The position numbers and the translations under genes were made by a program. DNA of 64,000 nucleotides from assembly GCA_035606665.1 (NCBI GenBank), contig DATNEY010000008.1:12392-76391 (forward strand). The letters are read 5' to 3'. This document shows positions 32,873 through 41,464 of this stretch, piece after piece. This DNA is from DASUGC01 sp035606665. Lineage in GTDB: Bacteria > Acidobacteriota > Vicinamibacteria > Vicinamibacterales > SCN-69-37. The notes beneath the pieces were generated by a model. That model saw nothing but the letters and a program-made list of their open reading frames with translations. It had not been told where the DNA came from and searched no databases. Numbering within the stretch: position 1 is the stretch's first letter; each line of letters starts with the position of its first letter.

Positions 32873-34294
32873 ATGGCCGACGCACCAAGAATGCCGGACG
32901 ATCTGGTTCATGCGACCGACGACGCTCGCGCTCGCGTCACGGAGCGGCTGGGGCTGGCGTTCCTGGTCGTCGCAATGGCGTCTGCCTATGCGGCGGTCGG
33001 CCTCTTCAAGCATTGGCACTTCGACTCGAGCTACGACCTGGGGATCTTCAATCAGGCGGTGTGGCACCTGAGCCGCTTCGAGACTCCGGCCAGCACGATC
33101 AGCGGCTATTCGAACATCCTCGGCGATCATTTCTATCCCATCGTGTTTCTGTTCGTCGTGCCGTACTGGATCGCTCCCGCCGCTGAAACGCTGATCGTTG
33201 CCCAGGCAGTCCTGATCGCATCGTCCATCGTCCCGGTGTATTTCTTCCTGCGAAGCCGTCTCGCCACCTCGCTGTCCTTCGCCCTGGCAGTTGCCTATGC
33301 GCTCTTCTGGGGACTGCAGAGAGCAATAAATGTCGATGTCCATGAGATGGCATTCGCGCCCCTGGTGATTGCCTCCGCCGTACTGGCGATGGACAGGAGA
33401 CGATGGGGTTGGCTGTGGGTCAGTTGCGTGGTCCTCGTCGGCATCAAGGAAGACCTCATCCCATTGGTGGCCGCCATCGGCGCGTACGTCTTCGTGCGGG
33501 GCAAGCGACGACAGGGGTGGGCGCTGATCGCCTTCGGCCTGCTCGCGTTTCTGGCCGTGGTCAACGTCATCATTCCGTCATTCAGCGGCGGATGGAGCAC
33601 GGGCAGCGCCTACCGTGCCGTATGGGAGCGTCCGTGGACCGCCCTGGCGCTGATGGTGACTCCACCACGGAAGCTATTGACGATTGTGATGTGGCTCGCG
33701 CCGTTTTGCTTTCTGCCTCTTCGGTCGCCTCTCGCGTTGCTCATCGTCCCCATCGGGCTGGAACGCCTGCTGTCGTCCTCGAGCAATCACTGGGGTTGGG
33801 GTGCGCACTACACGGCGCCTCTCGCGCCGTTGCTCGCTGTGAGTGCTGGAGACGGACTGAGTCGATTGACGCGGAACTTCACCGGTTCCCGATGGCGCGG
33901 CCTTTCCGGCACGCTCGTCACGCTATCCGTGGTCCTGGCCTTGCTGGTTCCCGGTCACCAGCCCATCCTCCGCCTCTTCACGGCGGGGCACTACCGAATC
34001 GCCGTGGGTCGTGGGGCTGCCGCAAAGGCCTTGGCGTCCATTCCGCCTGACGCCTCTGTCGTGGCCCAGGCCGCGCTCCTCCCGCACCTGAGCCAGCGAC
34101 CGAGAATCTACGTGCTGGACGTCACCTCACCGGATGCGGAATACGTGATCGCATCTCAGAGCCTCGACCCATGGCCGTTGTCAGGTCCGGGCCAAGTCGC
34201 GGATCTGGTTCAACAACGACTCGCTCAAAGGTACGTCACGATCTTCGACGAGGCAGGCTGGATTGTTCTTAGGAACCCGAATGCGCCGCATTGA
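32873..34294 (+). CDS. DUF2079 polytopic membrane protein
   Basis: 473 aa with about ten hydrophobic segments. The DUF2079 signature near the N-terminus is FDSSYDLGIFNQAVWHLSRF and LGDHFYPIVFLF; NVDVHEMAFAPL follows. The last 100 residues are soluble. The fold is related to GT-C glycosyltransferases, but the substrate is unknown. ATG at 32873 or the ATG at 32891 (MPDDL) could be used. The divergent 150-nt region upstream holds no other gene. Confidence 0.8.
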   Translation: MADAPRMPDDLVHATDDARARVTERLGLAFLVVAMASAYAAVGLFKHWHFDSSYDLGIFNQAVWHLSRFETPASTISGYSNILGDHFYPIVFLFVVPYWIAPAAETLIVAQAVLIASSIVPVYFFLRSRLATSLSFALAVAYALFWGLQRAINVDVHEMAFAPLVIASAVLAMDRRRWGWLWVSCVVLVGIKEDLIPLVAAIGAYVFVRGKRRQGWALIAFGLLAFLAVVNVIIPSFSGGWSTGSAYRAVWERPWTALALMVTPPRKLLTIVMWLAPFCFLPLRSPLALLIVPIGLERLLSSSSNHWGWGAHYTAPLAPLLAVSAGDGLSRLTRNFTGSRWRGLSGTLVTLSVVLALLVPGHQPILRLFTAGHYRIAVGRGAAAKALASIPPDASVVAQAALLPHLSQRPRIYVLDVTSPDAEYVIASQSLDPWPLSGPGQVADLVQQRLAQRYVTIFDEAGWIVLRNPNAPH

Positions 34295-34319
34295 TTAGAG
34301 GCGCCGAGACATTGCCGGC

Positions 34320-34364
34320 GAACGATATGGCGGGCGCAATGACATTGCGTCCCGCCATTCGTTC
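34320..34364. terminator. Strong inverted repeat between convergent genes
   Basis: GAACGATATGGCGGGCGCAAT (34320-34340) pairs with ATTGCGTCCCGCCATTCGTTC (34344-34364) through a 3-nt loop and two small bulges. It lies between the DUF2079 gene (+) and the gene ending at 34380 (-), a bidirectional terminator by position. Confidence 0.65.
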
Positions 34365-34379
34365 ATCCGCATCAGGGTG

Positions 34380-34751
34380 CTACTTGGGCGGTGGGGTAAC
34401 TCTGATCGTCGCCGCGTGTTTGGTCGCGCCCAGGTCGTGATAGCCGATCGTCACGTTGTCACCGACCTTCACGAAGTCTGTGAGTTTCCCGCCGGTTTTG
34501 CCTTCGGCCTTGAGCTCCAGGCTCTTGTGGGTCGCGCCCTTCGCCGTGACCACCGTTGTCTTGTCAATTGTGAACGTCCATGTGTCCGTCTTGCCTTTCA
34601 CCGTCAGGGAATCGACCGTGACAGCGCTGACCGCGCCAGTGGCGTTCAGGGTCTTGGCCGGCGGCTTGGCTCCGCCTTGTTCGGCCCGTACGGCGAGAGG
34701 AAGAGCGACGAGTGCAACAGCTATTACCAGACGACCGATGAGTCGTGTCAT
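34380..34751 (-). CDS. Small exported protein, DUF5666-like
   Basis: 123 aa. Signal peptide MTRLIGRLVIAVALVALPLA with cleavage near VRAEQ. The mature part is a small beta barrel rich in Thr and Lys: GAVSAVTVDSLTVKGKTDTW, TIDKTTVVTAKGA and DFVKVGDNVTIGYHD. The ATG has an AGGAGG site 7 nt upstream, which settles the start against a 9-residue longer ORF. Role unknown. Confidence 0.75.
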   Translation of the reverse strand: MTRLIGRLVIAVALVALPLAVRAEQGGAKPPAKTLNATGAVSAVTVDSLTVKGKTDTWTFTIDKTTVVTAKGATHKSLELKAEGKTGGKLTDFVKVGDNVTIGYHDLGATKHAATIRVTPPPK

Positions 34752-34809
34752 AGAGACCTCCTGAGAAGGAACTGCCATTGTTCCCCGAATGCCCCAGGAA
34801 GGAAAGCTC

Positions 34810-35298
34810 TTAGTAACCCGGTTTCGGCTCCCAGAGCTCGATCTTGTTGCCCTCAGGGTCGATCACCCAGGCGAACTTGCCGTTGAAGTCTTCAACGACT
34901 TTGCCATCGACCGTCACACCGGCCGACCGGAGCTGCGTGAGAAGCGCTTCGAGGTTGCGGACGCGGTAGTTGAGCATGAACGACGCATTACTCGGAGCGA
35001 AGTACTTCGTCGTCTCCGGAAACAGTCCCCAGACCGTTGTGCCTTCCCGGTTCGGGTCCTGACGCTCTCGCCAGAGAAACAACCCGAAGCTTTGGCCTTC
35101 CTGCAATGCGATGCCCAGTTTCTCCTGATACCAGGTGCGCAGCGTCTTGGGATCCTTCGCCTTGAAGAAGACGCCACCGATCCCGGTCACGCGCTCGGCA
35201 GGAACTGATGGCGCCTGCTGAGGCTGATTCTGTCCCGCCGCCCAGATGCCGGCGCCAAACCCAGCCGCGAAGATGGCCGCGATCGCGATCGTCTTCAT
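34810..35298 (-). CDS. Exported VOC/glyoxalase-fold protein
   Basis: 162 aa. An N-terminal hydrophobic segment (MKTIAIAAIFAAGFGAGIWA) is followed by a VOC domain: GIGGVFFKAKDPKTLRTWYQ, LGLFLWRE-like strands, FMLNYRVRNLEALLTQLRSA and the final strand WVIDPEGNKIELWEP with the metal-site Glu. The ATG overlaps the stop of the AHSA1 gene (ATGA), so it is the third gene of the ArsR-AHSA1-VOC operon. Confidence 0.82.
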   Translation of the reverse strand: MKTIAIAAIFAAGFGAGIWAAGQNQPQQAPSVPAERVTGIGGVFFKAKDPKTLRTWYQEKLGIALQEGQSFGLFLWRERQDPNREGTTVWGLFPETTKYFAPSNASFMLNYRVRNLEALLTQLRSAGVTVDGKVVEDFNGKFAWVIDPEGNKIELWEPKPGY

Positions 35299-36125
35299 TT
35301 CAGTTCTCCCTCGCTCGGCCCCGACGGCATCGGGAAGTGCTCTTGAATCCACGCCTGCCAGAGCGGCGTCTCGTGCGCGATGGTTGCGGCTGCTCGATCG
35401 CCGTAAAGGTAGAAGTTCAGCGCAACCATGCTCTGGCCGCCCATGTTGAAAGTGCCAAGGGCGGCTACGCCCGGCCCCGGCTTGTCGAGCCGCAGAAGTG
35501 CGTCGTACGGGCCCTGGTGGACATACTCAGCCACGCCGCTGAATTCCGGGACACCGGCGGGCGCCGTCCTACGCTGCCCAAGACTCAAGCCGTTCAGTCC
35601 CAGTGCCGCGGTCAGCGTTTCCCAGGCCTCCGCCTCGGTTCCCGCAGCGGGGGCCACGAACTGCATGATCGCGGACCGTTGGCCGCTGAAGTGCGTCAGG
35701 TAGATCCGGAGGATCCGGAAGAAAGCCGGCCATCCGGATTCGGTGCCTTCCAGCTGACCGTCCCAGTCGTCCGTGCTCGCGAAAAGGCTGTTGACGATGC
35801 GGACGATGCAGGTGCCTCCTGCACGCGCTTCAACGCTCCACTCATTCGCAAGGGCCGGCATGCCAGGGACCCAGCCGTCGGACTGCGCAGTCCACTTGTG
35901 CGGCGCATCCCAGGACGTCACCACGGAGCGGGACTCCATGCCCGGGCCGAAGTTCATCTTCACGGCGACGGGCTTGCCGTCCTTCTCTTCGAACTCAGCC
36001 GGCACGAACCACGACGACAGGCCTTGCCCTGTTGCGATGGCCTTCCAGACTTCCTCCGGCGTGCCGGGGACTTCGACTTCAACCTCGACCGAACGGCGTC
36101 CGGAGGGTTCCTTCTTCACGCTCAT
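35295..36125 (-). CDS. SRPBCC/AHSA1-family protein
   Basis: 276 aa: two START-like halves. The N-terminal half shows VEVEVPGTPEEVWKAIATGQ, LSSWFVPAEFEEKDGKPV and DAPHKWTAQSD, classic for AHSA1 (Aha1-like) proteins. LEGTESGWPAFFRILRIYLT follows. Such genes are very often placed next to an ArsR regulator, as here. The ligand is unknown. The start lies just after dispersed repeat copy 2. Confidence 0.85.
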   Translation of the reverse strand: MSVKKEPSGRRSVEVEVEVPGTPEEVWKAIATGQGLSSWFVPAEFEEKDGKPVAVKMNFGPGMESRSVVTSWDAPHKWTAQSDGWVPGMPALANEWSVEARAGGTCIVRIVNSLFASTDDWDGQLEGTESGWPAFFRILRIYLTHFSGQRSAIMQFVAPAAGTEAEAWETLTAALGLNGLSLGQRRTAPAGVPEFSGVAEYVHQGPYDALLRLDKPGPGVAALGTFNMGGQSMVALNFYLYGDRAAATIAHETPLWQAWIQEHFPMPSGPSEGELK

Positions 36126-36133
36126 ACTCGACT

Positions 36134-36233
36134 GCGGGGGGACTTCGTCCCCGCCGCACCCCCCTTACGCGCTCGCTCGCGGAGCCCCATCGCCCCACTC
36201 CGCTCGCGCGGCTCACTCGCACCGCTCGTTCGC
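36134..36233 (-). repeat. 100-bp dispersed repeat, copy 2
   Basis: Copy 2 of the family at 15267-15367 and 54367-54467, on the minus strand. It fills the gap between the ArsR-like gene and the AHSA1 gene. As with copy 1, its GGGGACGAAGTCCCC hairpin end faces the start codon of the following gene. Confidence 0.85.
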
Positions 36234-36240
36234 TCACTGC

Positions 36241-36837
36241 TCATGTTCTAGTCTCCAATGTCTGCGGTAGAGGATGGGCCACGACCACCAGGCGATGTGC
36301 GCGGCCGCCGGGGGCGGACTCGTCGTGGTACTTCGCAACCAGTTGTGCGATGGCCTCAGTGAGTTCGTTGCTGAACGCCGCGCGGTCCGCCGCCGATCGG
36401 AAGCGAACCTCGGTATCCACCGCCAGGGTCGCGAAGCGTTTTCCGGCCTTTTTCGCGCGACGAACAAGGTCGCCCACTTCGCGGACGACACGAGCGCCTA
36501 GGGCGATGAGGTAGCTGGCAGAGAGTCTGTCGATTTCCCTGTTGGGCTCCGCGACGACCGGACCCATGGCGTTCGCGGAAACGACGTAGGAAGCGGCCGT
36601 CGCCACGAGCAGCCGTTCGGTCAGCCCGCCCCACTTGCGCTCCTCAGCCAACCGCACGAGACCGTGCGCTTCGAGCGCGCGCAGGTGGTAGTTGACCTTC
36701 TGACGAGCCAGCCCAACGCGCGAAGCCAAGGTGGCCGCCGAGGCGGGCGCCGCCAGCTCCGAGAGGAGTCGACTCCGCACGGCTCCCAAGGCCACCGTCG
36801 CGGCGGCCGGGTCGTCGATGACGTGGATGTCGTGCAC
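36241..36837 (-). CDS. ArsR-like winged-helix regulator
   Basis: 198 aa. The winged helix is at residues about 15-70: GAVRSRLLSELAAPASAATL, ASRVGLARQKVNYHLRALEA and HGLVRLAEERKWGGLTERLL. The C-terminal part is a ligand-binding or dimer region with no metal-binding CxC motif. The GTG start lies 6 nt after a TACGAT -10, and an operator-like palindrome covers the -35, so it probably represses its own operon with AHSA1 and VOC genes. Confidence 0.85.
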   Translation of the reverse strand: MHDIHVIDDPAAATVALGAVRSRLLSELAAPASAATLASRVGLARQKVNYHLRALEAHGLVRLAEERKWGGLTERLLVATAASYVVSANAMGPVVAEPNREIDRLSASYLIALGARVVREVGDLVRRAKKAGKRFATLAVDTEVRFRSAADRAAFSNELTEAIAQLVAKYHDESAPGGRAHRLVVVAHPLPQTLETRT

Positions 36838-36843
36838 CGGGGG

Positions 36844-36872
36844 ATCGTAGGCTTGACAACTTTTGTTGTCAA
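36844..36872 (-). promoter_or_regulatory. Promoter with palindromic operator for the ArsR operon
   Basis: On the minus strand TTGACA (36872-36867), 17 nt, then TACGAT (36849-36844), then CCCCCG and the GTG start: a leaderless layout. TTGACAAC-AAAA-GTTGTCAA (36872-36853) is a perfect 8-bp palindrome over the -35, the expected autoregulatory site. Confidence 0.75.
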
Positions 36873-36879
36873 TAGGCGG

Positions 36880-37776
36880 TCAACCCCGGGCGTTCGCCGC
36901 GCGCCGCTCGGTGAACGCCGATCGCAGCATCGTCGTCGCGGCATAGACGACCACGACGACGACCACCCATCGAAGCACTCCGAGCGGCAGGGATCGGACG
37001 AGGAGTCCGGCGAGCAGCACAGCTGGTATCCCCCCGAGCGTCAGTCCCAGCGCCGCGGTCGTATCGAAACGGCCGGCCTTCATGAAGCGAAGTCCGGCGA
37101 CCATGGCCATCATCGCCGCGGAACTCATCATGATTGGGAACGCCGCGCGCGGATCCATGCCGAGCATGCTGAACAGAATCAGCGACGGGGCATAGCTGCC
37201 GATTCCCAGAGTCAGGAGACCGCCGAGAAGAAAGTTGACGGCGAGCGCGAATGCGAGCTTCCAGGACGTAAGCGTCAGCGCCAGCCCTCCAGCCGGGAAC
37301 ACGCCGACCTGACTCATGAACATGAACGACGCGGCGGCGAGCAACCCCGTCCCCATGAAGATCTGAATGGGCCGTCGAGGCAGGTGAGTTGCGACGCCGG
37401 CTCCGACCCAGCTACCGAGAACCGAAACGGCGATCAGCGCCACGAGGACCGTCGGATCGACCGGCACAGCGACGAGGAAGATGAACGCCTGCACGACGAC
37501 CGGCAGCGAGTGCCCGATCAGCAGGGTTCCGACGATGCGCTCGTCGGACACGAGGCGGAGAAGCTTGTAGGCGGCCGTCGTTGTCGCAAACGAGCCGATG
37601 CCTAGGGTGTCGAAGAAGTTGGTGACGAACCCGATCGCCAGTTGAACCGGTGACGGCTGCCCCTTGATCGGCGCAGCGCGGTTAGCCTCGCGTGACGCCG
37701 CCGACCGTTTCCATCCAGCGATGAAGACTATTGAAAGGGCGACAAGTAGGACGAGCAGGACGGTTCTGATCAGCAC
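36880..37776 (-). CDS. TauE/SafE-family membrane permease
   Basis: About 298 aa from the GTG at 37776 (VLIRTVLLVLLVALSIVFIA). It has eight or nine membrane segments. Typical TauE/SafE stretches are LAIGFVTNFFDTLGIGSFAT, IGHSLPVVVQAFIF, LGGLLTLGIGSYAPSLILFS and a repeat of the N-terminal half. Members export sulfite or sulfonates. Start overlaps the SRPBCC stop by 7 nt. TATACT at 37791-37786 lies 9 nt upstream. Confidence 0.85.
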   Translation of the reverse strand: MLIRTVLLVLLVALSIVFIAGWKRSAASREANRAAPIKGQPSPVQLAIGFVTNFFDTLGIGSFATTTAAYKLLRLVSDERIVGTLLIGHSLPVVVQAFIFLVAVPVDPTVLVALIAVSVLGSWVGAGVATHLPRRPIQIFMGTGLLAAASFMFMSQVGVFPAGGLALTLTSWKLAFALAVNFLLGGLLTLGIGSYAPSLILFSMLGMDPRAAFPIMMSSAAMMAMVAGLRFMKAGRFDTTAALGLTLGGIPAVLLAGLLVRSLPLGVLRWVVVVVVVYAATTMLRSAFTERRAANARG

Positions 37777-38255
37777 GGTGGCCGGAGTATATGTGGCGTC
37801 GCGAGTCGCTTCGTCAGACCCTCGAGGCCTCGGGCCATGCTGAGGTCGTGGTTCCACACAAACAGCGGCCGGGCCACGGGCGCGAAGAACCGCATCACAG
37901 GATGTGTGGCGCGAACCTTCCAGTCGTACCGTGCCACCGTGACGTCACCGTCGCTCGACAACTGCCAGAGGCCGCTGCCTGCCAACTCTCCGGTCGCCTC
38001 CACTTCGAGCAGTCGCGGAGGATCGAGGCGCACGGCACGTGTCTGGAAGGTGAGGACGTAGGGGAGCCGGCTCTTCCATCGAAATCTGTGGATGCTGCCC
38101 AGGCCGCCGTTCTCGCCGTGCTCGATGGTCTCGACCGACTGGACGCCTCGCCACCATGTCGGCCAGAGTTCCGGGTGAACCAGTTCTTCCCAGACGGCCT
38201 CAATGGGCGCGCGGATACGCCAGATGGTCACGAACTCGTATTGGATCTGTCCCAA
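37770..38255 (-). CDS. SRPBCC-family (polyketide cyclase-like) protein
   Basis: 161 aa START-fold: YEFVTIWRIRAPIEAVWEEL, HPELWPTWWRGVQSVETIEH, LPYVLTFQTRAVRLDPPRLL and DWKVRATHPVMRFFAPVARP. It probably binds a hydrophobic ligand. It overlaps the permease start, and divergent to it lies tRNA-Ala. Confidence 0.83.
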   Translation of the reverse strand: MGQIQYEFVTIWRIRAPIEAVWEELVHPELWPTWWRGVQSVETIEHGENGGLGSIHRFRWKSRLPYVLTFQTRAVRLDPPRLLEVEATGELAGSGLWQLSSDGDVTVARYDWKVRATHPVMRFFAPVARPLFVWNHDLSMARGLEGLTKRLATPHILRPPC

Positions 38256-38266
38256 GGGGCGTGGAG

Positions 38267-38272
38267 TATAAT
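38267..38272 (+). promoter_or_regulatory. -10 hexamer TATAAT upstream of tRNA-Ala
   Basis: TATAAT ends 24 nt before the tRNA 5' end. A loose TTGGAT lies 20 nt upstream (38241-38246). It is the obvious promoter of the tRNA and perhaps of the small gene behind it. Confidence 0.55.
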
Positions 38273-38296
38273 CCGAAGTTCGTTCGTCCCATCAGT

Positions 38297-38372
38297 GGGC
38301 CAGTAGCGCAGCTGGGAGCGCGCATGAATGGCATTCATGAGGTCACCGGTTCGATCCCGGTCTGGTCCACCA
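38297..38372 (+). tRNA. tRNA-Ala (anticodon GGC)
   Basis: 76-nt cloverleaf with CCA encoded. The acceptor is GGGCCAG/CTGGTCC with the G3:U70 wobble pair that is the identity element of alanine tRNAs. The anticodon arm is CATGA-ATGGCAT-TCATG, giving GGC. The T arm contains GGTTCGATCC. Confidence 0.96.
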
Positions 38373-38413
38373 ACCTTTCATTTTCTGCTAGCGTCCCAAA
38401 CCGGGAGCTAGCC

Positions 38414-38533
38414 GTGAAGAAGTGGAAGAAGATCCTCCTTTGGGTCTTGCTTCTGATCGCCTTGTACTTACTCTTCTTTGGGGCCAATCTCATAACGGAG
38501 TTCCCCGAACTGGAGTGGCTGAGAGCCAGATAG
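38414..38533 (+). CDS. 39-aa single-helix membrane peptide
   Basis: GTG start with GGGAG 6 nt upstream; MKKWKKILLWVLLLIALYLL then FFGANLITEFPELEWLRAR. A basic start, one hydrophobic helix and an acidic tail are typical of small membrane proteins. It lies 41 nt behind tRNA-Ala and may share its transcript. Unknown role. Confidence 0.6.
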   Translation: MKKWKKILLWVLLLIALYLLFFGANLITEFPELEWLRAR

Positions 38534-38585
38534 CAGGTCCTAGATTAGCCGCGTGACTGAGCTCAGGGCCGCGAAATCCCTTTGC

Positions 38586-38591
38586 TATAGT
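38586..38591 (+). promoter_or_regulatory. -10 hexamer TATAGT before the TPR membrane protein (leaderless)
   Basis: TATAGT, seven bases, then the GTG start at 38599; no ribosome site between. Confidence 0.5.
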
Positions 38592-38598
38592 CCGTCGC

Positions 38599-40386
38599 GT
38601 GTTGCTGGGAGGCCATCGGATCGCGCTAGTTGGCGCGGTCTTCGCGCTCGCGACGGTCACCCTCGTCGTGTTTGCTCCGGTGCGACGCGCGACCTTCGTT
38701 GACTACGACGATCTCGAATATGTCGTGGAGAACCCGCATGTTGCGACTGGTCTCACCTGGGACAACGTCGCATGGGCATTCCACCATCCCTACGACAACA
38801 CGGGAGGGCCGCTCACGTCGATCTCTCAAATGCTCGACGTCGAGATCGCAGGTCTCTCGGCACCCTATCACCACCTGACCAGCCTCGTTCTCCACGTCGT
38901 CAACAGCGTGCTCCTGCTGCTCTTGCTGTACCGGCTGACCGGTGTGATAGGCCGGAGCGCGTTTGTGGCAGCGCTGTTCGCTTTGCATCCGCTTCACGTT
39001 GAGTCGGTGGCCTGGATCGCCGAGCGCAAGGATGTCCTGAGCACGACATTCTGGTTTGCCACCATGCTGGCCTACGTCGCCTACACCCGGCGTCCCGGGT
39101 TCGTCCGCTACCTGGCGGTGGCGATCATGCTGGCCCTTGGCTTGATGTCGAAACCGATGCTGGTCACGGTGCCAGTCGTCCTGTTCTTGATGGATTGGTG
39201 GCCGTTAGGCCGGCTGAGCGACGTTTCGCTCGGAAGCCCCCGGTTCTGGATGCTGGTTCGGGAGAAGCTTCCGCTGTTGGCGCTCGCGCTGATCGCGATC
39301 ACCCTGACGTTCTTTTCGCAAGTGGAGACCGGGTCCGTGAGCGGCGCGCTCTCCGTCGGAGCGCGGCTCAACAACGCCGTGGTGTCGCTCGTCGCCTACC
39401 TCGGTCAAATGCTCTGGCCAACTCGTCTGGCGGCGTTCTATCCGTTTCGGGAAGCCGTCCCGGCCCTGACGGCGATCGCTTGTGGCGGGCTGGTCGTGGC
39501 GATCTCAACGTTCGTCTTCATCACTCGGAAGCGGCACCCGGGCGCGCTTGTGGGCTGGCTCTGGTATCTCGTGACGCTCACGCCAGTCATTGGCATAGTC
39601 CAAGTCGGCAGCCACGCGATGGCGGACAGGTTCACGTACGTGCCCCTGATCGGCGTGTTCGTCGCCGTCGCATGGACAGGCGCTGAACTTCTTCGCAGCA
39701 GGGGCGCGCGGTTCCTCGGCGGCGCGGTAGCCGCGTCGCTCGTCCTGGCGTGCGCGGTTCAAGCTCGCCAGCAAGTCGAGGTGTGGCACGACAGCGCAAC
39801 CTTGTGGCAGCACGCCCTTCGCGTGACACCAGGCAACTACGTTGCGCACGCAAACCTCGGCGCGGTCTTCGCCCGGCAGGGCCGTACGGCGGATGCCATT
39901 GCGCACTACACCGAATCGCTGCGTTTCCAACCCAATCAGCCGAAGGCAGAGAACAATCTCGGACTCGCGCTTTCCTCCTTGGGAAGCGTCGTCGATGCGG
40001 TGCCGCACTACGAGAACGCGATTCGGCTCGATCCGAACTACGCGCACGCCCATCAGAATCTCGGAGTGGCCCTTGCGGACCTCGGACGATTTGAGCAGGC
40101 GGTCGAGCACTGTCGCACCGCGATTAGGCTCGAGCCGGCCTACGCGGAAGCACACATGCTACTTGCGATGGTCCTTGGGTCCCTCGGCCGGACGGACGAA
40201 GCCATCGAGCGCGCGCGCGAGGCATTGCGTCTTCGCCCAGCAGCGGCAGACTGGCACTACACAACAGCACTGCTCTTCCTCGACAAGGGTTCTCGAGCCG
40301 ATGCGATTCTGCATCTGGAGGCCGCGCTGCGCGCGGATCCCGGACTCAAGGAGGCGCAACAGGCCTTGGCGGCGCTGAGAAAGTGA
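38599..40386 (+). CDS. TMTC-like membrane protein with C-terminal TPR repeats
   Basis: 595 aa. About ten membrane segments fill residues 1-400. DYDDLEYVVENPHV, HPLHVESVAWIAERKDVLST and MAWSKPMLVTVP-like stretches match TMTC/GT-C proteins (eukaryotic O-mannosyl transferases and bacterial relatives). Residues about 415-590 are five TPR units, e.g. VAHANLGAVFARQGRTADAI and AHAHQNLGVALADLGRFEQA. Likely a membrane glycosyltransferase or its relative. Leaderless GTG start. Confidence 0.82.
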   Translation: MLLGGHRIALVGAVFALATVTLVVFAPVRRATFVDYDDLEYVVENPHVATGLTWDNVAWAFHHPYDNTGGPLTSISQMLDVEIAGLSAPYHHLTSLVLHVVNSVLLLLLLYRLTGVIGRSAFVAALFALHPLHVESVAWIAERKDVLSTTFWFATMLAYVAYTRRPGFVRYLAVAIMLALGLMSKPMLVTVPVVLFLMDWWPLGRLSDVSLGSPRFWMLVREKLPLLALALIAITLTFFSQVETGSVSGALSVGARLNNAVVSLVAYLGQMLWPTRLAAFYPFREAVPALTAIACGGLVVAISTFVFITRKRHPGALVGWLWYLVTLTPVIGIVQVGSHAMADRFTYVPLIGVFVAVAWTGAELLRSRGARFLGGAVAASLVLACAVQARQQVEVWHDSATLWQHALRVTPGNYVAHANLGAVFARQGRTADAIAHYTESLRFQPNQPKAENNLGLALSSLGSVVDAVPHYENAIRLDPNYAHAHQNLGVALADLGRFEQAVEHCRTAIRLEPAYAEAHMLLAMVLGSLGRTDEAIERAREALRLRPAAADWHYTTALLFLDKGSRADAILHLEAALRADPGLKEAQQALAALRK

Positions 40387-40490
40387 CAAGAAGGTGTGCC
40401 GTTTTGGGCAGCGGTCCGCCTTCCAATCCGTCAGGCTGTGGCCAGCATCGTCGCTTTGCTGCTTACGCTGCTTCAACCGGAGGTCCTTCC

Positions 40491-40694
40491 ATGGCAGTTG
40501 CCCGCGTCACCGAGATCATTTCCAGTTCGCCGAAGAGCTTCGAGGATGCCATCGACCAGGGCATCGCTCGCGCGAACAAAACGCTCAAGAACGTCAAGGG
40601 CGCCTGGGTCAAGGGGCAGAAAGTCGAACTCGACAAGGGAAAGATTGTCGAGTATCGCGTCACGCTCAAGGTCACTTTCGTTCTCGTCCAGTAA
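40491..40694 (+). CDS. Dodecin
   Basis: A 67-aa flavin-binding dodecamer: MAVARVTEIISSSPKSFEDA followed by IARANKTLKNVKGAWVKGQK and the beta strands VEYRVTLKVTFVLVQ. It stores or buffers flavin. GGAGG precedes the ATG by 7 nt. The 100 nt between the TPR gene and dodecin shows no gene. Confidence 0.93.
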   Translation: MAVARVTEIISSSPKSFEDAIDQGIARANKTLKNVKGAWVKGQKVELDKGKIVEYRVTLKVTFVLVQ

Positions 40695-40714
40695 CCGCAT
40701 CAACGGGAGGCAAT

Positions 40715-41323
40715 ATGTCCGACAGGAACACCGGAGTTTTTGGAATCTACCCGACGCGCGACAGCGCGGAAGCGGCGGTTGAGGCGTTGAAAGCGAAAGG
40801 GTTTCGGGCGACCGACATCTCAGTCCTGTTTCCGCAGAACGTCGGATCGAAAGAGTTCGGTCACGAAAAGGGCACGAAGTCCGCTGAGGGTGCCGTTGCC
40901 GGCGGCGGTACGGGCGCGGTCATCGGAGGCGCCCTGGGGTGGCTCGCAGGCATCGGCATGCTGGCGATTCCCGGCATCGGGCCTTTCATCGCGGCGGGTC
41001 CCATCGTGGCGGCCCTCGCCGGAATGGGCGCCGGAGGCGTTCTCGGCGGCATGACCGGCGCGCTCATCGGACTTGGGGTTCCCGAGTATCAGGCGAAGCG
41101 ATACGAAGGCCGGATGCGGAAGGGCGGGATTCTCCTGTCGGTGCACGCGGATGATCACGAGTGGGTGAGCAAGGGCCGGCACATTCTCGAGCAGACGGGC
41201 GCTGAGGACATCGCCTCGACGACCGAGACCAAAGGCGACTTTAGCAACACGGATCGTCCAACCGCGCTGGCGGCATCGGAGACGCTCCCGCCAACCGAAG
41301 CAGTCGTCGTGGTCAAGCGCTAA
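40715..41323 (+). CDS. General stress protein, YflT-like with glycine zipper
   Basis: 202 aa. The N-terminus GVFGIYPTRDSAEAAVEALK and FRATDISVLFP is the ferredoxin-like domain of YflT/general stress protein 17M. A glycine-rich hydrophobic stretch (AGGGTGAVIGGALGWLAGIG) follows, then LGVPEYQAKRYEGRMRKGGI and HADDHEW, typical of these stress proteins. GGGAGG site before the ATG. Probably co-transcribed with dodecin and the 29-aa peptide. Confidence 0.82.
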   Translation: MSDRNTGVFGIYPTRDSAEAAVEALKAKGFRATDISVLFPQNVGSKEFGHEKGTKSAEGAVAGGGTGAVIGGALGWLAGIGMLAIPGIGPFIAAGPIVAALAGMGAGGVLGGMTGALIGLGVPEYQAKRYEGRMRKGGILLSVHADDHEWVSKGRHILEQTGAEDIASTTETKGDFSNTDRPTALAASETLPPTEAVVVVKR

Positions 41324-41339
41324 CTAGCAAGAGGTCAAT

Positions 41340-41429
41340 ATGGATACGAACACTCTGCTCATCGTCATCGTGGTCATCTTTCTGCTCGGCGGCGGTGGCT
41401 GGGGCTACTCGCGATACCGCCGGAATTGA
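41340..41429 (+). CDS. 29-aa DUF3309-like membrane peptide
   Basis: MDTNTLLIVIVVIFLLGGGG followed by WGYSRYRRN. One hydrophobic helix ends in the GGGGWGYSR motif shared by DUF3309-type stress peptides. AGAGG lies upstream. It follows the stress protein by 16 nt. Confidence 0.7.
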   Translation: MDTNTLLIVIVVIFLLGGGGWGYSRYRRN

Positions 41430-41464
41430 CGCCGTCATGAACTGACGTGTCGCATTCGGTCGGG

